DNA of 64,000 bases from an uncultured Chloroflexales bacterium (lineage in GTDB: Bacteria; Chloroflexota; Chloroflexia; Chloroflexales; Chloroflexaceae): assembly GCA_937967405.1 (NCBI GenBank), contig CALCJV010000022.1, positions 42,670 through 106,669 on the forward strand, read 5' to 3'. Below, piece by piece: positions 61,658 to 64,000 of this stretch; within the stretch, counting starts at the first letter, position 1, and each line of letters opens with the position of its first letter. The translations under genes and the position numbers were made by a program. The notes beneath the pieces are model-generated. The model was given only the letters and a program-made list of their open reading frames with translations. It was not told the DNA's origin and did no database searches.

Positions 61658-64000
61658 CTACTCCGACGGCTCCTTGCGGCGGCGGGCGCGTTGCTTGGCG
61701 GCCAGCAGACTCGCAAGGGCTTCCTCCGAATTGGCGGGCTTGGGGGCGGGCGGCGCGGCGGGCTTGGGGGCAGGCGGCGCGGCGGGCTTGGGGGCAGGCG
61801 GCACAACCGGTGCTGCTTGGGGCGCAGGTTCGGCAGGCGCAACCGATGCAGGCGGCGCGGCGGCGGGCGGCGCGGGGCGCGAGGTACGCTCGGTGCTGCG
61901 GCGCACCCGCTCGCGGGCCGTTTGCAGGTGGGCAACCGTCGCCTCGCTCGGTGTGGTTGGGGCGGGGGGGCCAAACGGGTGGCGCAAGCGCAAGCGGAGC
62001 GACGCGAGAGCTAGGTGTAGATCGTTCTGGCGCACCAGCAGGCGACGCATAGCAATATCGAGCGGCAACAGCAGCAACGCGAGCCACAGCAGCGGGATGG
62101 CCATATCTTGCACCACCCCCACCGGCTGCTGAAGCGGCGTAAATATCGTGTCCGGTGCTGGTGCTTCCCGGCCACTCGTCAAGGCGGCTAGCTCACCCAG
62201 CAGGGGCGACACATCGCCCACCGCTACCCCGCGCTCTGGACGGTATTCGGGTGAGTAGGTCACCGCAATCCCGCGTGACACTGTGCCGAGTAGCTCACCT
62301 GCCCCATCCAGCACCGACACCTGTGCCAGATATACGCCCGGCGTATCGGTTGTGGCGGTGGCGCGGTAGCGACCTACGCCGATCTGGGCGAAGGCGAGCG
62401 GCACACCAACATCGTCCGGGTTGAGCAGACGTGACTCGATCTGGGCATCATTCAATACGAGCGGTCGCCCCTCACTATCCCGCACGGTCAGGTCAAGCGT
62501 CGTCTGCGTGCCAGTAGTGGTGGCATCCAATGCCAGCCCAGTGATCTGTTCAGGCGGCAGCAGCAGATCAAGGATGCCCGCTACAAAACGCGGGAACTCA
62601 GCGGAAACGACCCACTCGCGGGCCCACTGGGCTTTCAGGTCGCTGGTCCATGCCACACCGCGCCCTAACCCATACTGCCACTGGGCGAGGATCGGCTTGT
62701 TCTCCGGGCCAATGAGAATGGTACGGGCGGTGCTGCGGCTCTCGGTCACATTGTAGCCAAAGAGCGGTGGCAGTGCGCCTAGCCCGCGCACCACCGGTGC
62801 AGGCAGGGCGATGGCCGGCGTAAACTGCTCCTCGATAATGTCGCGCCCCGCCACCAAAATCGTCTCGCTGAGGAAGATACTCGGTACATCATTCGCGGAC
62901 AGTACCCGGTAGAACCGCCCGCCCCCCAGCTCAGCAATCTGCTCCAGAATCGGGTAGGCTTCGCTGCCAATCGAGACAACCGAGATCGTTGTGCCGTTGC
63001 TTCGCATCGCGGCAATCAAGTCGCCATAGGTGCTGTTGTCAATCCCATCGGTGAGCAGCAGCACATGCTTCACCCGCGCATCCACACGCTCTAGCGCATC
63101 GGCGGCAAGCTGCACGCCAGCGCGGATATTCGTGCCGCCATAGGCACTCACGCGGCTGAGAGCTTGCTCAATGTCAGCTAGTTCGGGCAAGGGCTGCACG
63201 GGCAGGGTCCACTCGGCCGTCGTATCAAACGCCACCACGCCAATCTGATCGTTGCGCTCCAAGCCCAAGCTCGCTTGATAGACCGCCTCTTTGGCCAGAT
63301 CAAGCAGCGTCAGCCCGCGCCCAGCACTCTCCGACATACTGCCGCTGCGGTCAATTACCAGCACCAAGCCAACATCGGGGCGTTCCTGCGTATCTCGGCG
63401 ATCCAGCGCAACCGGCAAGGCTTCCGCCACTGGGCTGCGCCGCCAGCCGCCCGCCCCAAACGATTCGCGCCCACCGATCATGGCTAAGCCGCCGCCCTGA
63501 TCACGCACATAGACAGGCAGCGCAGCCTGCACTGCACGCGGCAACTCGCGGGCGGCAACATCCACCAGAAAGATCGCTGCGTAGCGTTGCAACTGCTCAG
63601 CATTCGCGGGCACTTGCTCTGGGCTAACCAGATCCACCCGCGCACTTGCGGCGATCAACCCCCGCTCCAGCGCAACTGCTCGCTCAGCATCGCTAGCGAT
63701 CAGCAGCACACGCGGGGGGCCTTGCACTGTGGTGAATGCCACCGCCCGATTGTTGATTGGCTGCGTATCGCCCTCTGCATCCAGCCGCACCTCATAGCGG
63801 TTGAAACCCGTCTCGCCACCGGCCACCGTAATCGGCACGCTGCTATTGCCCACCGGAATATCAACCTCCAACACCTCAATCAGTTCGCCATCGGCAAAGA
63901 CTTGGAGCCGTCCGGTTGTGGCAAAGCTGCTGGTCAGGTTGGCTTGCAGGGCAATATCTTGCCCCTCGCGGGCGGTATCGGGGGCAACCAGTGCCGTCAC
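61658..64000 (-). CDS. VWA-domain membrane protein, N-terminus cut by window edge
   Basis: At least 780 aa; the start lies beyond base 64000. Visible order: beta-rich Ig-like segment, a class I glutamine-amidotransferase-like stretch (YAAIFLVDVAA, GGGLAMIGGRESFGAGGW), a von Willebrand A domain with the MIDAS motif LVIDRSGSMSES and LLLTDGIDNS, a second beta region, and one membrane helix (AIPLLWLALLLLPLDIAM). It ends in a cytosolic tail with PPAPKPAA repeats. This is the BatA-like/DUF architecture of envelope proteins in Chloroflexota. Function unknown; metal-dependent protein binding is inferred from MIDAS. Confidence 0.88.
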   Translation of the reverse strand: MTALVAPDTAREGQDIALQANLTSSFATTGRLQVFADGELIEVLEVDIPVGNSSVPITVAGGETGFNRYEVRLDAEGDTQPINNRAVAFTTVQGPPRVLLIASDAERAVALERGLIAASARVDLVSPEQVPANAEQLQRYAAIFLVDVAARELPRAVQAALPVYVRDQGGGLAMIGGRESFGAGGWRRSPVAEALPVALDRRDTQERPDVGLVLVIDRSGSMSESAGRGLTLLDLAKEAVYQASLGLERNDQIGVVAFDTTAEWTLPVQPLPELADIEQALSRVSAYGGTNIRAGVQLAADALERVDARVKHVLLLTDGIDNSTYGDLIAAMRSNGTTISVVSIGSEAYPILEQIAELGGGRFYRVLSANDVPSIFLSETILVAGRDIIEEQFTPAIALPAPVVRGLGALPPLFGYNVTESRSTARTILIGPENKPILAQWQYGLGRGVAWTSDLKAQWAREWVVSAEFPRFVAGILDLLLPPEQITGLALDATTTGTQTTLDLTVRDSEGRPLVLNDAQIESRLLNPDDVGVPLAFAQIGVGRYRATATTDTPGVYLAQVSVLDGAGELLGTVSRGIAVTYSPEYRPERGVAVGDVSPLLGELAALTSGREAPAPDTIFTPLQQPVGVVQDMAIPLLWLALLLLPLDIAMRRLLVRQNDLHLALASLRLRLRHPFGPPAPTTPSEATVAHLQTARERVRRSTERTSRPAPPAAAPPASVAPAEPAPQAAPVVPPAPKPAAPPAPKPAAPPAPKPANSEEALASLLAAKQRARRRKEPSE
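61738..61812 (-). repeat. 24-bp tandem repeat coding for PAPKPAAP
   Basis: About three copies of a GC-rich 24-bp unit (CGGCGCGGCGGGCTTGGGGG core) encode the Pro/Ala/Lys tail of the VWA protein, in frame. Confidence 0.85.

Overview
The window is about 64 kb of GC-rich bacterial DNA with densely packed genes. It is most likely from a member of the Chloroflexota (Chloroflexia). This is inferred from the overall gene mix: Pro/Thr/Glu-rich lipoprotein linkers, Uma2 and Rpn/DUF4351 families, a plant-type carotenoid desaturase, bacterial-PH membrane proteins, and degenerate AGGTG/CACCT intergenic repeats. No rRNA, tRNA, CRISPR array or complete insertion sequence was seen. About 50 genes are supported, two of them cut by the window edges.

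Layout. 1-6.2 kb (minus): a DUF262 gene running off the left edge, then a BMP-family (nucleoside-type) ABC transporter (binding lipoprotein, double ATPase, two permeases) behind a TTGACA-17-TATACT promoter. 6.7-7.7 kb: ruvB. 7.7-18.5 kb (minus): a long co-directional run of PP2C phosphatase, HAD hydrolase, hisF, gltX, cmk, a double bacterial-PH membrane protein, a large exported protein and an ABC ATPase. 18.7-20.7 kb: class II aldolase/SDR fusion. 20.8-23.3 kb (minus): two paralogous membrane proteins and a DUF4129 protein, tightly overlapped. 23.4-29.1 kb: a two-domain exported protein, an Rpn/DUF4351 nuclease gene between 46-bp direct repeats, aspS, and a WecG/TagA glycosyltransferase whose start and stop both lie in palindromic repeat islands. 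29.1-40 kb: metallo-hydrolase and FAD oxidoreductase, trpF with a NYN/LOTUS RNase-like gene, a TetR regulator, Uma2, polA and a GT2 glycosyltransferase. 40-47.4 kb: signal peptidase I, a radical-SAM-fold protein without its cluster cysteines, a solo HTH protein, aroQ, an SLC13-type transporter and a GAF/PAS histidine kinase. 47.5-57.3 kb: two degenerate enzyme-fold proteins, an Opp/Dpp-type peptide ABC operon and alanine racemase. 57.4-64 kb: a secreted barnase/RNase Sa-type lipoprotein with its barstar, a pseudokinase overlapping the barstar tail on the opposite strand, a phytoene-desaturase-like enzyme and the start-less end of a VWA protein.

The most notable points are as follows. (i) The solute-binding protein of the peptide transporter (49596-51587) has its two lobes in swapped order, i.e. 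a natural circular permutation. (ii) A radical-SAM homologue (41034-42041) keeps every family landmark except the CxxxCxxC cluster motif. (iii) There is a surface RNase/barstar pair whose barstar gene overlaps a pseudokinase gene tail to tail. (iv) A 0.7-kb palindromic repeat island (28399-29085) contributes a wecG stop codon on one side and a -35 box for a probably leaderless gene on the other. (v) A compact multi-hairpin leader RNA candidate precedes a solo HTH gene. Several proteins (radical-SAM, cyclase, acetoacetate-decarboxylase and kinase folds) have lost signature catalytic residues.
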